From positions 1 through 64,000 of the forward strand of contig JBNKRJ010000098.1 of assembly GCA_050296515.1 (NCBI GenBank): DNA of 64,000 bases, written 5' to 3'. Numbering within the stretch: the first letter of the stretch is position 1; each line of letters starts with the position of its first letter. This document shows, in pieces, positions 8,601-18,269 of the stretch. The notes beneath the pieces were generated by a model. The model did not search any database and was not told the origin of the DNA. It was given only the letters and a program-made list of their open reading frames with translations. Source of the DNA: NBLH01 sp050296515 (GTDB taxonomy: Bacteria > Bacteroidota > Bacteroidia > Bacteroidales > NBLH01). A program made the position numbers and the translations under genes.

Positions 8601-11099
8601 ATGCATCACAATAATCCTTCATACAAAGAACTTTTTGAAGAGAATAAAAGGCTAAAAAAACAACTTGAAAGCTTGACTTCGAATACTTTAAAGGATGAGC
8701 ATATTAAGCTAAATGCTCAGCTAAATAAATATGTAGAGGAGTTAGAACAAACGTTTGAAGTGTTGAAAAGGCAAAAGGAAGAATTGGAGGAGAATAAAAT
8801 CAGGTTTCAACTTCTTGAAGATAATATTTCTGATGTTATCTGGATGATGGATTTAAAAGGACACTTGACCTTTGTAAGCTCTTCTGCCTCAAAAGTTTTT
8901 GGATACTCAATGGAAGAGTTCTCTAAACTTGGAGTTTCAGATATTTTAACAGAAGAAAGCTATCTCCTGCACAGAGCAATGTTAAAAAAGAGAATCACTC
9001 AGGAAAAGAAGGGTGTACTAACAACTGGTACTTCTGTCGAATTAATGCATGTTAGAAAAGGAGGAGAGCTTTTTTCGGCTGAAGTTTCGTCAAACCCTAT
9101 TAGAGATTCAGAGAACAAGATAATTGGACTAGCAGGGGTTACAAGAGATATCTCTAAAAGAACTTCAACTGAACATGAAATTCGAAAACTATCTGTAGCA
9201 GTAGAGCAAAATCCTGCATCAATTGTAATTACCGATGTTGAGGGTAAAATTGAATATGTTAATACAACATTTTGTAAGGTTACAGGCTATACCACACAAG
9301 AAGCAATCGGTAAGAATCCAAGAATATTAAAATCCGAGAAAAATCCTAAGGAAATCTATGAAGATTTATGGTCAACGATAAAAAGAGGCGAGATTTGGAG
9401 AGGTGAATTGATAAATAGAAAGAAAAGTGGGGAGAATTACTGGGAGCGCCTCATTATATCACCTATTACAGACTCTGAAAACAAGATTGTAAATTTTGTG
9501 GCAATAAAAGAAAATGTTACTGCCCAAAAAATTGCAGAACAAGAGTTAAAGGATAATCAGGAACGCTATAAACTGCTGTCGGATATTAGTCTAGAAGGAA
9601 TCATTATTCACGAAAATGGATTGATTTTGGATGCCAACCAATCGGTTAAACAAATTACGGGTTATGAAATTCATGAACTAGTTGGTAAAGAACCTGTCGA
9701 AAAGCTTTTTACCCAAGAATCAATTCAAATTATTAGAAAACATGTTGAGGAAAAATATGAGCGTCCGTATGAAGTTATTGCATTAAGAAAGGATGGTAGT
9801 ACATTCCCTGCTGAAGTGGAGGCCAGGCAATATGAGTATAAAGACAGGACGGTAAGAGTTGCAGCTCTCCGAGATATTACTTATCGAAAAAGGGTTGAGG
9901 ATGTATTAAGAACCTCCTTGAAAATGAATGAGTTACTATTAACTCATAACGAGCAGGAAATTATAGATTGGGGGCTCGAAGAAGCGGTAAGGTTATCGGA
10001 TAGCCATATAGGTTTTTTTCATTATATAAACGACGATCAAAACACAATAAGTTTACAAACCTGGTCGAAAGAAACTCTGAAAAACTGTGATGTTCCTGAA
10101 AAAACAGAACATTATCCAATAAGCGAAGCAGGTACCTGGGTTGATAGTTTTCATCAGAAAAAGCCAGTGATCCATAACAATTATCAAACATTGCCTCATA
10201 AAAAAGGATTGCCAGAAGGGCACTTCCCTTTGTTAAGGTACATTTCGTTACCTGTTATTGAAGAAGATAAGGTGAAAATCATCTTTGGTGTTGGAAATAA
10301 AAGAGATGACTATACCCAATTTGATGCCGACATTTTAAGTTTATTGGCAAAAACAATTTGGTTGGTTATTCAACGTAAACGAATGGAATATGAACTAAAG
10401 GAATCCAACACTGCAAAAGATAAGTTTCTTTCGATTATTTCTCACGATTTGCGCTCACCAATTGGTTCAATTCAGGGCTTAACAGAAGCATTACTTGAAA
10501 ATCTGGACTCATTTAGTCCTGATGAAATGCTGAATTTTATTGACACTATTCACAAGACTGTTTCCGGTACTTATAATCTTGTTGACAATATGTTGATTTG
10601 GGCCCAAAATCATAGAAATAAAATTGAGTTTTCTCCACAAAATGCTGTTTTAAAGGAGATTATAGATAATGCAGTACATGTAGAACTTGCTGAAGCAGAC
10701 AAAAAGGAAATTACTATAGATAGAAAAATCGGAGAAAAAGTATTGATTAAAGCAGATTTAAATATGCTAAGTACTGTTCTTCGAAATTTAATATTTAACG
10801 CAATTAAGTTTACAAACAGAGGAGGTAAAATTGAAATTTCCTGTTCACTTTACGATGATAAGAAGGCAAAAGTATCAATTATAGACAACGGAATAGGAAT
10901 GCCTGAGGGTAAACTTTCTAAATTATTTAGAATTGATGAATCAATTTCAACTAAAGGTACAGAAAATGAGAAAGGTACCGGACTTGGGTTGGTCTTGTGT
11001 AAGGAATTTGTTGAACGAAATGGTGGAAAAATCTGGGTAGAAAGTGAAGTTGGCAAAGGGAGTTCATTTCATTTTACAATCCCATTTGGCGAAAGGTAA
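8601..11099 (+). CDS. Sensor histidine kinase: coiled coil, three PAS, GAF, HisKA, HATPase
   Basis: An 832-residue cytosolic kinase. Residues 1-75 form a charged coiled coil. PAS domains follow at about 75-190, 195-310 and 320-435, and a GAF-like domain at about 440-600 (EEAVRLSDSHIGFFHY). The HisKA box is ISHDLRSPIGSIQGL with H615, and the HATPase has IDNGIGMPEGKL and GTGLGLVLCKEF. Unlike its divergent neighbour it has no receiver domain, so it should pass phosphate to a separate regulator not seen here. The coding region ends one base before the convergent recF. Confidence 0.92.
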   Translation: MHHNNPSYKELFEENKRLKKQLESLTSNTLKDEHIKLNAQLNKYVEELEQTFEVLKRQKEELEENKIRFQLLEDNISDVIWMMDLKGHLTFVSSSASKVFGYSMEEFSKLGVSDILTEESYLLHRAMLKKRITQEKKGVLTTGTSVELMHVRKGGELFSAEVSSNPIRDSENKIIGLAGVTRDISKRTSTEHEIRKLSVAVEQNPASIVITDVEGKIEYVNTTFCKVTGYTTQEAIGKNPRILKSEKNPKEIYEDLWSTIKRGEIWRGELINRKKSGENYWERLIISPITDSENKIVNFVAIKENVTAQKIAEQELKDNQERYKLLSDISLEGIIIHENGLILDANQSVKQITGYEIHELVGKEPVEKLFTQESIQIIRKHVEEKYERPYEVIALRKDGSTFPAEVEARQYEYKDRTVRVAALRDITYRKRVEDVLRTSLKMNELLLTHNEQEIIDWGLEEAVRLSDSHIGFFHYINDDQNTISLQTWSKETLKNCDVPEKTEHYPISEAGTWVDSFHQKKPVIHNNYQTLPHKKGLPEGHFPLLRYISLPVIEEDKVKIIFGVGNKRDDYTQFDADILSLLAKTIWLVIQRKRMEYELKESNTAKDKFLSIISHDLRSPIGSIQGLTEALLENLDSFSPDEMLNFIDTIHKTVSGTYNLVDNMLIWAQNHRNKIEFSPQNAVLKEIIDNAVHVELAEADKKEITIDRKIGEKVLIKADLNMLSTVLRNLIFNAIKFTNRGGKIEISCSLYDDKKAKVSIIDNGIGMPEGKLSKLFRIDESISTKGTENEKGTGLGLVLCKEFVERNGGKIWVESEVGKGSSFHFTIPFGER

Positions 11100-12215
11100 T
11101 TAAGTAAAATCTTCAGTCATTTCTTCTATTTTATCGTTGATATTGAATAGTTTATAAGGGATATGGATCTCTTTTAAAATTTTATCCAGTCTGTCTTTGT
11201 TGGTATCAGTAATAAATATTTGCCCAAAATTAAAGTCCGCCACAAGATGTATGATTTGTTTTACTCGCAACGCATCCAGCTTATCAAATATATCATCAAA
11301 AAGTAAAATAGGTTTATGATTGCCAGTATTTTTGATGTAATCAAACTGTGCAAGTTTTAACGCTATAATGTAGGTTTTCTGCTGTCCTTGCGAAGCATTT
11401 TTTTTAAGCGGGTGTTCTCTGAGATTAAATGCCAAATCATCTTTGTGAATGCCGGCGTTAGTATATTGTAATGCCCTGTCTTTAGCAACATTTGCTTCCA
11501 GCAAGTCTGCAAATTCACCATCAGCTAGTTGTGATTTGTATTGTAAATCAACTATTTCCTTTTCTTCAGAGATTGTGTTGTAGTATTTTTGAAAAACGGG
11601 AATCATATTGGAGACAAAGTTTTGGCGCTTTTCAAAAATTGCCTTACCTAGTTTTACCAGTTGCATATCCCAAACTTCAAGCGAATCTTTATCAAAGTAA
11701 CCGGCTTGTGAGAATTGCTTCAACAGTTGATTTCTTTGAGCCAATACTTTGTTGTAATTCAATAGTTTTACGAGGTAATCTTTATCGAACTGAGAAATGG
11801 TAATATCCATGAATTTTCTGCGCTCTTCACTTCCTGCCAAAATAAGACTTGAGTCGTAAGGGGAAACTGTTACCAAAGGTATCAGGCCAATATGATCTGA
11901 TAATTTCGAATATTCTTTCTGGTTTCTTTTAAAGCTTTTTTTCTTTCCTTTTTTAAAACCACAACTAATGTCTTCGGTTAGCTCTTCAAAAAGATAATTC
12001 CCTTTTATCATAAAAAAATCAGACTCGTATCTAATGTTTTGACTATCAATAGGATTGAGCCAGCTTTTACAAAAGGATAAATAGTAAACAGCATCCAGAA
12101 TATTTGTTTTCCCAACTCCATTATTACCTATAAAGCAGTTAATTTTTTCGGAAAAACCTAATTCAAGTTCCTCAAAATTTCTATAATTTAATAATGAGAG
12201 TTGTTTTAAATACAT
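11100..12215 (-). CDS. recF: DNA replication and repair protein RecF
   Basis: An SMC-like ATPase that loads RecA at ssDNA gaps together with RecO and RecR. Walker A is FIGNNGVGKTNILDA near residue 32, the ABC signature region reads NASQGQQKTYIIALKLAQ, and Walker B is ILLFDDIFDKLD, followed by a D-loop region. The frame is open to 12248, but the ATG at 12215 gives MYLKQLSLLNYRNF, the standard RecF N-terminus, and was chosen (371 aa). It is not next to dnaA or dnaN here; detached recF is common in this phylum. Confidence 0.95.
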   Translation of the reverse strand: MYLKQLSLLNYRNFEELELGFSEKINCFIGNNGVGKTNILDAVYYLSFCKSWLNPIDSQNIRYESDFFMIKGNYLFEELTEDISCGFKKGKKKSFKRNQKEYSKLSDHIGLIPLVTVSPYDSSLILAGSEERRKFMDITISQFDKDYLVKLLNYNKVLAQRNQLLKQFSQAGYFDKDSLEVWDMQLVKLGKAIFEKRQNFVSNMIPVFQKYYNTISEEKEIVDLQYKSQLADGEFADLLEANVAKDRALQYTNAGIHKDDLAFNLREHPLKKNASQGQQKTYIIALKLAQFDYIKNTGNHKPILLFDDIFDKLDALRVKQIIHLVADFNFGQIFITDTNKDRLDKILKEIHIPYKLFNINDKIEEMTEDFT

Positions 12216-12314
12216 TCTTTTGTTATAGATATGGTGTTTGAGCAGCAAATGTAAAAATAAATATACTTATAGTTGAATAAATACGTTTTTTGAAAGAGCT
12301 ATTTTTATTAGGAC

Positions 12315-12345
12315 TTGTTTTACAGAAGCTTGATTAGTAAATTTG
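12315..12345 (+). promoter_or_regulatory. Bacteroidetes-type promoter for the 12377 gene
   Basis: A TTG at 12315-12317 and TAAATTTG at 12338-12345 are separated by 20 bp. This matches the -33/-7 consensus of the Bacteroidetes primary sigma factor. The start codon lies 31 bp downstream. Confidence 0.6.
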
Positions 12346-12376
12346 AAAACACAGATATTTATTAAAACCTAAGATT

Positions 12377-12964
12377 ATGATAAAGACAAAAATGATTTTA
12401 CTTATGACAATAGTGCTTTTAGGTTCATCTATTAGTGCACAAACTGTTACAATAAAAGAAGTTCCAAAATCTGTTGAGGATTTTGTAAAATTACGCGATA
12501 AAATTGCAAAAACACCAGAAGGTGGTGCAGCAATATTTATGTTGGCTCTAAAAGTTTACACAGATGATCCTAAATTGGGAAAGCAATGTCTTGTAGTAGC
12601 AGTTGACAGAAACAGTTTACGCGAAGGAGATGTTTATAAGGGGCATGAATTACTTAAAGCAGATATGGAACTTATTAAGCGTCAGATAATTAACAAAGAA
12701 AGAAAATTACCAAACTCATACATAAAAGGTTCAAGTCCCGAAAACAGTTATAAAGTTAAGTTACCGTATGTATTTGAATTTATGAGCAATCCAAGTAGTG
12801 GTGATGCTGAAACAGGAACTTATAAAATTTTTGTTAAATGCTCAGGCGCAGACAGTCCAAGGCCAGTTACGCTTGTGAAAAACAACCGAGACTATTGGAA
12901 GGCTTCATCCTGGAGCAGTGTTTTGGTAGGTATAAAAAGACCTCCGGTTGATGACGATATTTAA
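12377..12964 (+). CDS. Small secreted protein, unknown function
   Basis: A 195-residue protein with a clear signal peptide (MILLMTIVLLGSSISAQ). The mature part starts with a helical segment (EDFVKLRDKIAKTPEGGAAIF), followed by a mixed alpha/beta region with repeated Lys/Tyr and GTYKIFVKCSG. There is no catalytic motif or lipobox. It resembles a Bacteroidetes-specific DUF family whose number I will not guess. A promoter precedes it and no gene is closely linked, so it is probably transcribed alone. Confidence 0.8.
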   Translation: MIKTKMILLMTIVLLGSSISAQTVTIKEVPKSVEDFVKLRDKIAKTPEGGAAIFMLALKVYTDDPKLGKQCLVVAVDRNSLREGDVYKGHELLKADMELIKRQIINKERKLPNSYIKGSSPENSYKVKLPYVFEFMSNPSSGDAETGTYKIFVKCSGADSPRPVTLVKNNRDYWKASSWSSVLVGIKRPPVDDDI

Positions 12965-13078
12965 TCCAAACCAGTTTGACAGGGCTGTTTTGGTTAAAAA
13001 AAATGTTTGATTATTTCGCAAATCACTTTAAATAAATTACATTTGCGCAAATTTTTAGAAAACATCATATAAGAAATT

Positions 13079-13774
13079 ATGAGTAAGAAAAAGAGAAAAG
13101 AACACGCTCCTGATAATATTGAAGCTGTAGAAAGCGTACTTAGTCGTTCGGAACAGTTCATTGAAGATAACCAGAAAATACTGACAACAGTTGTTTTGAT
13201 TGTTGTTGCAATTGTGGGTATTTATTTAGCTTATCACAAATGGTATTTAAAACCTATGGAAGAAGAAGCTAACTCACAAATGTTTGTTGCAGAGCAGTAT
13301 TTCGAGAGAGATTCTTTTAATCTTGCACTTAACGGTGATTTAAACTATCCTGGATTTCTTGATATTATTGATGAATATTCTTCAACAAAAGCAGCAAATC
13401 TTGCAAACTACTATGCCGGAATATCTTATTTGCATTTAGGTCAGTTTGAGGAAGCTATTGATTATCTCTCAGATTTTAGCGCTGATGATAAGACACTTAA
13501 GCCTATGGCTCTTGGAGGTATTGGTGATGCTTATATGGAGTTAAAAGATACTGACAAAGCAATTGAATATTACGTAAAGGCAGGAACTTATAACAAAAAT
13601 GAGTTTGTAAGCCCGATTTATTTATTAAGAGCTGGTCAGGCAATGGAAAGCGTTGAAGATTATAGTGGTGCATTAAAACAATATAAATTAATCAAAGAAA
13701 AATATAGAAATTCTGCCGAGGGAAGAGTAATTGATAAATACATTGCTAAGGCTGAGTTACTTGCAAAAAAATAA
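13079..13774 (+). CDS. Single-pass membrane protein with TPR repeats
   Basis: A 231-residue protein: a short basic cytosolic N-terminus (MSKKKRKEH), one membrane helix at about residues 38-57, then TPR-type helical hairpins (ANYYAGISYLHLGQFEEAIDYL, ALGGIGDAYMELKDTDKAIEYY, LLRAGQAMESVEDYSGALKQY). The layout resembles YfgM-like tetratricopeptide proteins, which bind partners at the membrane. A TACATTTG -7-like element lies at 13038-13045. The gene is followed by a strong terminator, so it is probably separate from ribH. Confidence 0.85.
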   Translation: MSKKKRKEHAPDNIEAVESVLSRSEQFIEDNQKILTTVVLIVVAIVGIYLAYHKWYLKPMEEEANSQMFVAEQYFERDSFNLALNGDLNYPGFLDIIDEYSSTKAANLANYYAGISYLHLGQFEEAIDYLSDFSADDKTLKPMALGGIGDAYMELKDTDKAIEYYVKAGTYNKNEFVSPIYLLRAGQAMESVEDYSGALKQYKLIKEKYRNSAEGRVIDKYIAKAELLAKK

Positions 13775-13795
13775 TACAAAGTTATATCTTTGATG

Positions 13796-13826
13796 AAAAG
13801 ACTTTTCAGCACATGAAAAGTCTTTT
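13796..13826 (+). terminator. Intrinsic terminator after the TPR gene
   Basis: The 12-bp stem AAAAGACTTTTC / GAAAAGTCTTTT (13796-13807 with 13815-13826) has a 7-nt loop and runs into T residues. Confidence 0.8.
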
Positions 13827-13913
13827 TAGTTTTTAGTAAATGAGATTGGTAAACTTTAAAAAGTCTTTTTGGAGGTTATTGATTTCGAATTTTTAATTTC
13901 AAATTTCTATAAC

Positions 13914-14420
13914 ATGGCAACAAGTTTAAAAAACCTCTCAGAATATGATGCTTCAAAGATGCCTGATGCCAGTGATTTTAAGGTTGGTATTGTAGTGGCA
14001 GAATGGAATCCTCAAATTACTAATGCCTTGTGCGATGGAGCTTGCAGAACTCTTGTAAAGCATGGAGTTTCAGAAGAAAATATTGCCATTTCATATGTTC
14101 CAGGGACTTTTGAATTGACTCTTGGAGCACAGTTAATGGCAGAAAACAACGCTTTTGATGCCATAATTGTTCTTGGATGTGTAATTCAGGGTGAAACAAG
14201 GCATTTTGATTTTATTTGTCAAGGTGTAACATATGGCATTACCGAGTTAAACATTAAATACAACATGCCATTTATTTTTGGTGTATTAACTACTGATAAT
14301 CAGCAACAAGCACTTGATAGAGCAGGAGGGAGGCACGGTAATAAAGGTGATGAAGCTGGCTATACTGCTTTAAAAATGATTGACTTGCAACAGAAATTAA
14401 AAAATGGAATTCAGGTTTAA
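13914..14420 (+). CDS. ribH: 6,7-dimethyl-8-ribityllumazine synthase RibH
   Basis: RibH condenses 5-amino-6-ribitylamino-uracil with 3,4-dihydroxy-2-butanone 4-phosphate, the penultimate step of riboflavin synthesis. Diagnostic segments are VVAEWNPQIT near residue 27, SYVPGTFELTLGAQ, VLGCVIQGETRHFDFI (with the catalytic His) and FGVLTTDNQQQALDRAGG. The frame extends upstream to 13869, but that stretch is AT-rich leader. The ATG at 13914 gives the usual length (168 aa). No FMN riboswitch was seen upstream. Confidence 0.96.
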   Translation: MATSLKNLSEYDASKMPDASDFKVGIVVAEWNPQITNALCDGACRTLVKHGVSEENIAISYVPGTFELTLGAQLMAENNAFDAIIVLGCVIQGETRHFDFICQGVTYGITELNIKYNMPFIFGVLTTDNQQQALDRAGGRHGNKGDEAGYTALKMIDLQQKLKNGIQV

Positions 14421-14430
14421 GCCAATAAAA

Positions 14431-14466
14431 AATACTTTGTCGAATAGAATCGCTCGACAAAGTATT
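14431..14466. terminator. Bidirectional terminator between ribH and the convergent gene
   Basis: The perfect 13-bp stem AATACTTTGTCGA / TCGACAAAGTATT (14431-14443 with 14454-14466) has an A run on the left and a T run on the right, so it can stop transcription from both sides. Confidence 0.85.
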
Positions 14467-14486
14467 TTCTCAGAAAATGTTTTTTA

Positions 14487-15344
14487 TTACAAGGCTCCCA
14501 TATTTTGTCCTCCTTTTCCGGCTTTATAGGCTGGCGAACTGGTTTTTATAGAAAAATTGCCTTCCGGAGCATTGGTAAAATCCGGGGCCTTACCAAGCAA
14601 GTTGTTTCCTGCATCAATTATTTCAGAGGGCAATTTATCTCCCTGCACAAGTGAATAAGAAATAGACGGTTTACTACCGCTATTAATATAAAAAGCATTC
14701 ATGGTTTGCCAAATAATGCTATTGGTGATATTGGGTGAAGAATTTGTATTACACTCGACTGCATATTCATAGCCCGAAATTGTTAGATTGGATAAATTGG
14801 GCGAAGAACTTTCTTTACAATTTATTGCCGACCAGCCGTTATTTAGAAATAAACAATTCTCAACAGTTCCAGTAGAGGCATGAAATGATATGGCCCCAGT
14901 TGCATTATCGCCTTCAATTATCCCTCTTATGTAATATGAATGCTCAAATAAACAATACTTCAGCAAATTATCCTTTTCATCGGTTTTTATGTGCACATTT
15001 CCCCAATTTCCTGAATTTCCATATCGCGTAAATTTTATAAGGTTACCAGGCTTGCCTTCAGCTATAATTTTTCCGTTTACTCTTAAAAAGCCTAAATCAA
15101 AATCATCAATTTTTTCCCCGTACTGAGAGTAGTCTCTGTTTGTTCCTGTTTTGAATTGAATCACCACTCCTGGTTTTATTTTAAGCGTTTTTCCTTGCGG
15201 GACAATTGCCTCACCTTCAATTATATAAGGTGATTTTCCTTTTTTCCATGTACCAAACACTTCTTGTTTATCTTTAATTCTTGTTTGAGCAATTAAACTT
15301 GCATATACAAACAAAAAAATGATTATAAATGATAGTTTTTGCAT
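14487..15344 (-). CDS. Secreted right-handed beta-helix protein
   Basis: A 285-residue protein with a signal peptide (FIIIFLFVYASLIAQ). The mature part has parallel beta-helix rungs with Asn ladders: VENCLFLNNGWSAINC, SSPNLSNLTISGYEYAVEC, SSPNITNSIIWQTMNAFY. An early segment (SPYIIEGEAIVPQGKTLKIKPG) is the common lead-in to such right-handed helices. Relatives bind or cleave polysaccharides, but no catalytic residues can be assigned. There is no C-terminal sorting domain, so its destination beyond the periplasm is uncertain. Confidence 0.83.
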   Translation of the reverse strand: MQKLSFIIIFLFVYASLIAQTRIKDKQEVFGTWKKGKSPYIIEGEAIVPQGKTLKIKPGVVIQFKTGTNRDYSQYGEKIDDFDLGFLRVNGKIIAEGKPGNLIKFTRYGNSGNWGNVHIKTDEKDNLLKYCLFEHSYYIRGIIEGDNATGAISFHASTGTVENCLFLNNGWSAINCKESSSPNLSNLTISGYEYAVECNTNSSPNITNSIIWQTMNAFYINSGSKPSISYSLVQGDKLPSEIIDAGNNLLGKAPDFTNAPEGNFSIKTSSPAYKAGKGGQNMGAL

Positions 15345-15516
15345 AATTTAAAATTTATTGATTAGCCCTTTTTCTTATTAAGTTACTAAAATTTTAGTTA
15401 ATAAAGTTATAATTTTGATATATAAATCTGCTTTACAGCTGAATTGCTTGGTCTTTGTGATAATTTTATTAGAAGTTTTAACGTTCTAGTCATAAATCAT
15501 TTAACTCCTCTTTTGT

Positions 15517-16860
15517 ATGCAAACAGTCTGGAAATTTATATTAAGTACAAAAAAGCACCAACAAGTTGAAATGCCTGAAGGTGCAGAAATAATTAAGGGT
15601 GATATTCAACATGATAAACCTGTTATTTGGGTGCTGGTAAATACCGAAAACCCAAAGGCAATAAGAAACTTTGAATTAGTTGCAACCGGAGGAGAAATCA
15701 AAGGAAAGGGTTTCAAGTATGTTTGTAGTTTTAATTTTTCCGAAGGAAAATATATTCAACATTTATTTGAAGTGAATGTTGGTAAAGTTGTTGAAAATAA
15801 GATTGTTGGTAAAAAAGATGAAGTAGCTATTACAGAAAAAAATAAAGCTACAGAGTCAGGTATTGGTTTCAGTATTTTTAAGAGTAAAAAGCCCAAAAAG
15901 CTTTCAAAAGCTGAGGTTAATGATAAAATAAAGGGTACACTTTTCGGCCATGCTATTGGTGATGCAATTGGATTATCAACCGAGTTTATGACAAAGGCTC
16001 AGGTGGCTTATTATTATCCCAATGGTGTGAATTCGTATTCTCAGATTGTATCCGATAAGCACCGTAAAAGATGGACTCCGGGCGAATGGACAGATGATAC
16101 TGAACAAATGCTTTGCATATTGGAAAGCTTACTTGAAAGGAAGAAAATTGACCCAATAAATGTTGCTCAGAAAATTCATTTTTGGGCATACAATGGTGGG
16201 CGGGGAATTGGAAATACTACTTATAAAGTACTTACTTCACCAAATTTCCTGATAGATCCGCTTGGAGTTTCAGAAAGAACATGGGTGGAATCGGGTCGTA
16301 ATTTAGCTGCTAATGGCGCTGTTATGCGTACTTCAGCGGTGGGATTGTGGAACTATAGAAATGACGATGAAGTGATTAAAAATGCAAAAGAAATTGCAGA
16401 GATTACTCATTTTGATCCCCGTTGTACAGGCTCAAGTGCAATTATCAGTTTGACCATTGCAAAACTTCTTCAGGGGTATCATGATTTTGACGCAATTTTA
16501 GGCTTTTTCAAGCCGGTTTCAGCCAAATACGATAAAAGAATTAATGAATACATTGAACTAGCTAAAAATCGCTCGATTTCTAGCATTTCACTTGACGAAC
16601 GAAACTCAATAGGTTATACCCTGAAAACAATGGCTGCTGGTTTATGGGCATTAAAATACAGTGATTTTAAAAAATGCATTCAGGAGATTATCCACGAAGG
16701 CGGTGATGCTGATACCAATGCAGCTGTTGCTGGTGCAGTTTTAGGCGCCAAACTTGGTTTCGGGAAATTACCAAAAGATTGGGTCGATGGATTGCTTGAG
16801 AAAGAAAAACTGGAAGCAAAAGTTAATGATTTTATTAATCTGGTTGATGAACAGCTCTAA
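15517..16860 (+). CDS. ADP-ribosylglycohydrolase with extra N-terminal domain
   Basis: A 447-residue protein. From about residue 130 it is a complete ADP-ribosylglycohydrolase (DraG/ARH) fold: GTLFGHAIGDAIGLSTEF, the Mg-binding EWTDDTEQM, NGAVMRTSAVGLW, TGSSAI, and HEGGDADTNAAVAGAVLGA with the second metal-ligand set. This family removes ADP-ribose from proteins or nucleic acids. Residues 1-95 form a separate small beta-rich domain (MQTVWKFIL, EMPEGAEIIKGDIQ, WVLVNTENPKAIRNFELVATG) like the DUF7352-type domain of phage and bacterial proteins. A Lys-rich linker joins them. No ADP-ribosyltransferase gene is adjacent. Confidence 0.9.
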   Translation: MQTVWKFILSTKKHQQVEMPEGAEIIKGDIQHDKPVIWVLVNTENPKAIRNFELVATGGEIKGKGFKYVCSFNFSEGKYIQHLFEVNVGKVVENKIVGKKDEVAITEKNKATESGIGFSIFKSKKPKKLSKAEVNDKIKGTLFGHAIGDAIGLSTEFMTKAQVAYYYPNGVNSYSQIVSDKHRKRWTPGEWTDDTEQMLCILESLLERKKIDPINVAQKIHFWAYNGGRGIGNTTYKVLTSPNFLIDPLGVSERTWVESGRNLAANGAVMRTSAVGLWNYRNDDEVIKNAKEIAEITHFDPRCTGSSAIISLTIAKLLQGYHDFDAILGFFKPVSAKYDKRINEYIELAKNRSISSISLDERNSIGYTLKTMAAGLWALKYSDFKKCIQEIIHEGGDADTNAAVAGAVLGAKLGFGKLPKDWVDGLLEKEKLEAKVNDFINLVDEQL

Positions 16861-18269
16861 TTATCATGCTCGTCCTCGCTGGATCGCTTGATTTCATCAA
16901 GTTCAACTTTAAACATGTCTCGCTGAATTTCGGAGTTTTCTTTCAGAATTTCTATCTGATTAGACAGATTATCAGCAATTTCCACGTTTGTTTGAGCTGA
17001 GTTGTTGATCTCAATCATTCCGATATTTATTTGCGTAATTCCATCTCTTTGTCCCCGTAAATCCTCAGTAATTTTGTTGATCGTATCCCTGGTTTTTTCA
17101 GAACTGGCAACAATGGCATTTAAGTAATCTCCCGCCTGATCGGATACCGAGCTGCCTTCATTCACCAGGCTGATGATGTCTTTTGCTGCCACCTGGCTTT
17201 TTTCAGCAAGTTTTTTTACTTCTTGGGCAACCACAGAAAAACCTCTACCTGCATTTCCTGCTCTTGCTGCTTCAATGGCTGCATTCAGTGCCAATAAGTT
17301 AGTTTGTCTTGCAATTTCTTCAACAACAACAATTCTGGATGCTACATCTTTTATTGATAAAATTACTCTTTTTAAAAGTCGACTACTACGTCGCACAACC
17401 ATTACTAGTTCGGTTGTAATTTCAGAAACTTCTTCTGCATGTATAGAATTATTGATGGTTGATTCAGATATTTTTTCAACCACTCCGTGTATTTCTTCTA
17501 CGCTACTTGCCTGAATTGATGAACTGGTGTTAAGGTTTTCGGTCAATACAGTAATTTCTTTGCTCATTTCAAGCATGGTATCAGATGTTGCTGCAATAGA
17601 GTTAAATGCATCTAAAGATTTGTTTTTTTGTTCAGCGAACTGTTTTGAACTCACTTGTGCAAATAAAACTGTACTCTGAATAATTCTGGATGCAACAATC
17701 AAAATAACAGCAACAATAACAACTGAAAATTCGTAATTAACTACCGCTGTGAGAGTAAAATCATCAATTTTTTCAATTGTAAGATATTGTGCTAGAATAA
17801 TTGACGATGTACCAATAATTATTGTTAAGGTGTTGATAATAATCATTTTAATGGTATTAAACAGAATGCCTAAAACCAAAAAAGCAAGTAAAAAGTACAT
17901 TTCATCAACCAGCTCTTCCATTCCATTATCAGAACGCAAAATAAAAATCATTAAAATTTGAAGAATGATTAGTGAAAGTGTAAAAAAGTTACCTGCCAGG
18001 GTAAAACTACCTTTTCTAATCAAGATCAGATTTGCAATAAGTATTACAAAACCCAGGATATTCGGAAGATAATCAGCTGTTATATTACCAAAACTAACAA
18101 TTAGAATATATAGTGTATTTACAAGTATTCCTAAAAGGTTAATAATTACAAATGCATTTGCTTTTCTTTTTGTAAGAAAATCTGCCCTTTTCAGCTTAAC
18201 CAGAAAGAAATTTAAGATGAAATTTAGTATTTTGGAGAAGTTTAGACGTAGTTTCAGCTTTTTTGCCAT
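16857..18269 (-). CDS. Methyl-accepting chemotaxis-like transducer
   Basis: A 470-residue protein. The first about 200 residues hold some six membrane helices with no periplasmic sensor domain and no evident HAMP. The rest is an MCP cytoplasmic coiled coil whose hairpin tip is canonical: EEIARQTNLLALNAAIEAARAG, then GRGFSVVAQEVKKLAEKSQ. Transducers of this form signal to CheA/CheW, but no che gene is present in the window. Its end overlaps the convergent glycohydrolase by 4 bp. Confidence 0.88.
   Translation of the reverse strand: MAKKLKLRLNFSKILNFILNFFLVKLKRADFLTKRKANAFVIINLLGILVNTLYILIVSFGNITADYLPNILGFVILIANLILIRKGSFTLAGNFFTLSLIILQILMIFILRSDNGMEELVDEMYFLLAFLVLGILFNTIKMIIINTLTIIIGTSSIILAQYLTIEKIDDFTLTAVVNYEFSVVIVAVILIVASRIIQSTVLFAQVSSKQFAEQKNKSLDAFNSIAATSDTMLEMSKEITVLTENLNTSSSIQASSVEEIHGVVEKISESTINNSIHAEEVSEITTELVMVVRRSSRLLKRVILSIKDVASRIVVVEEIARQTNLLALNAAIEAARAGNAGRGFSVVAQEVKKLAEKSQVAAKDIISLVNEGSSVSDQAGDYLNAIVASSEKTRDTINKITEDLRGQRDGITQINIGMIEINNSAQTNVEIADNLSNQIEILKENSEIQRDMFKVELDEIKRSSEDEHDN

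Noticed and set aside
13775..13913. FMN riboswitch before ribH
   Set aside because: The only structure is a simple terminator hairpin; the conserved RFN stems were not recognised and the space is too short.
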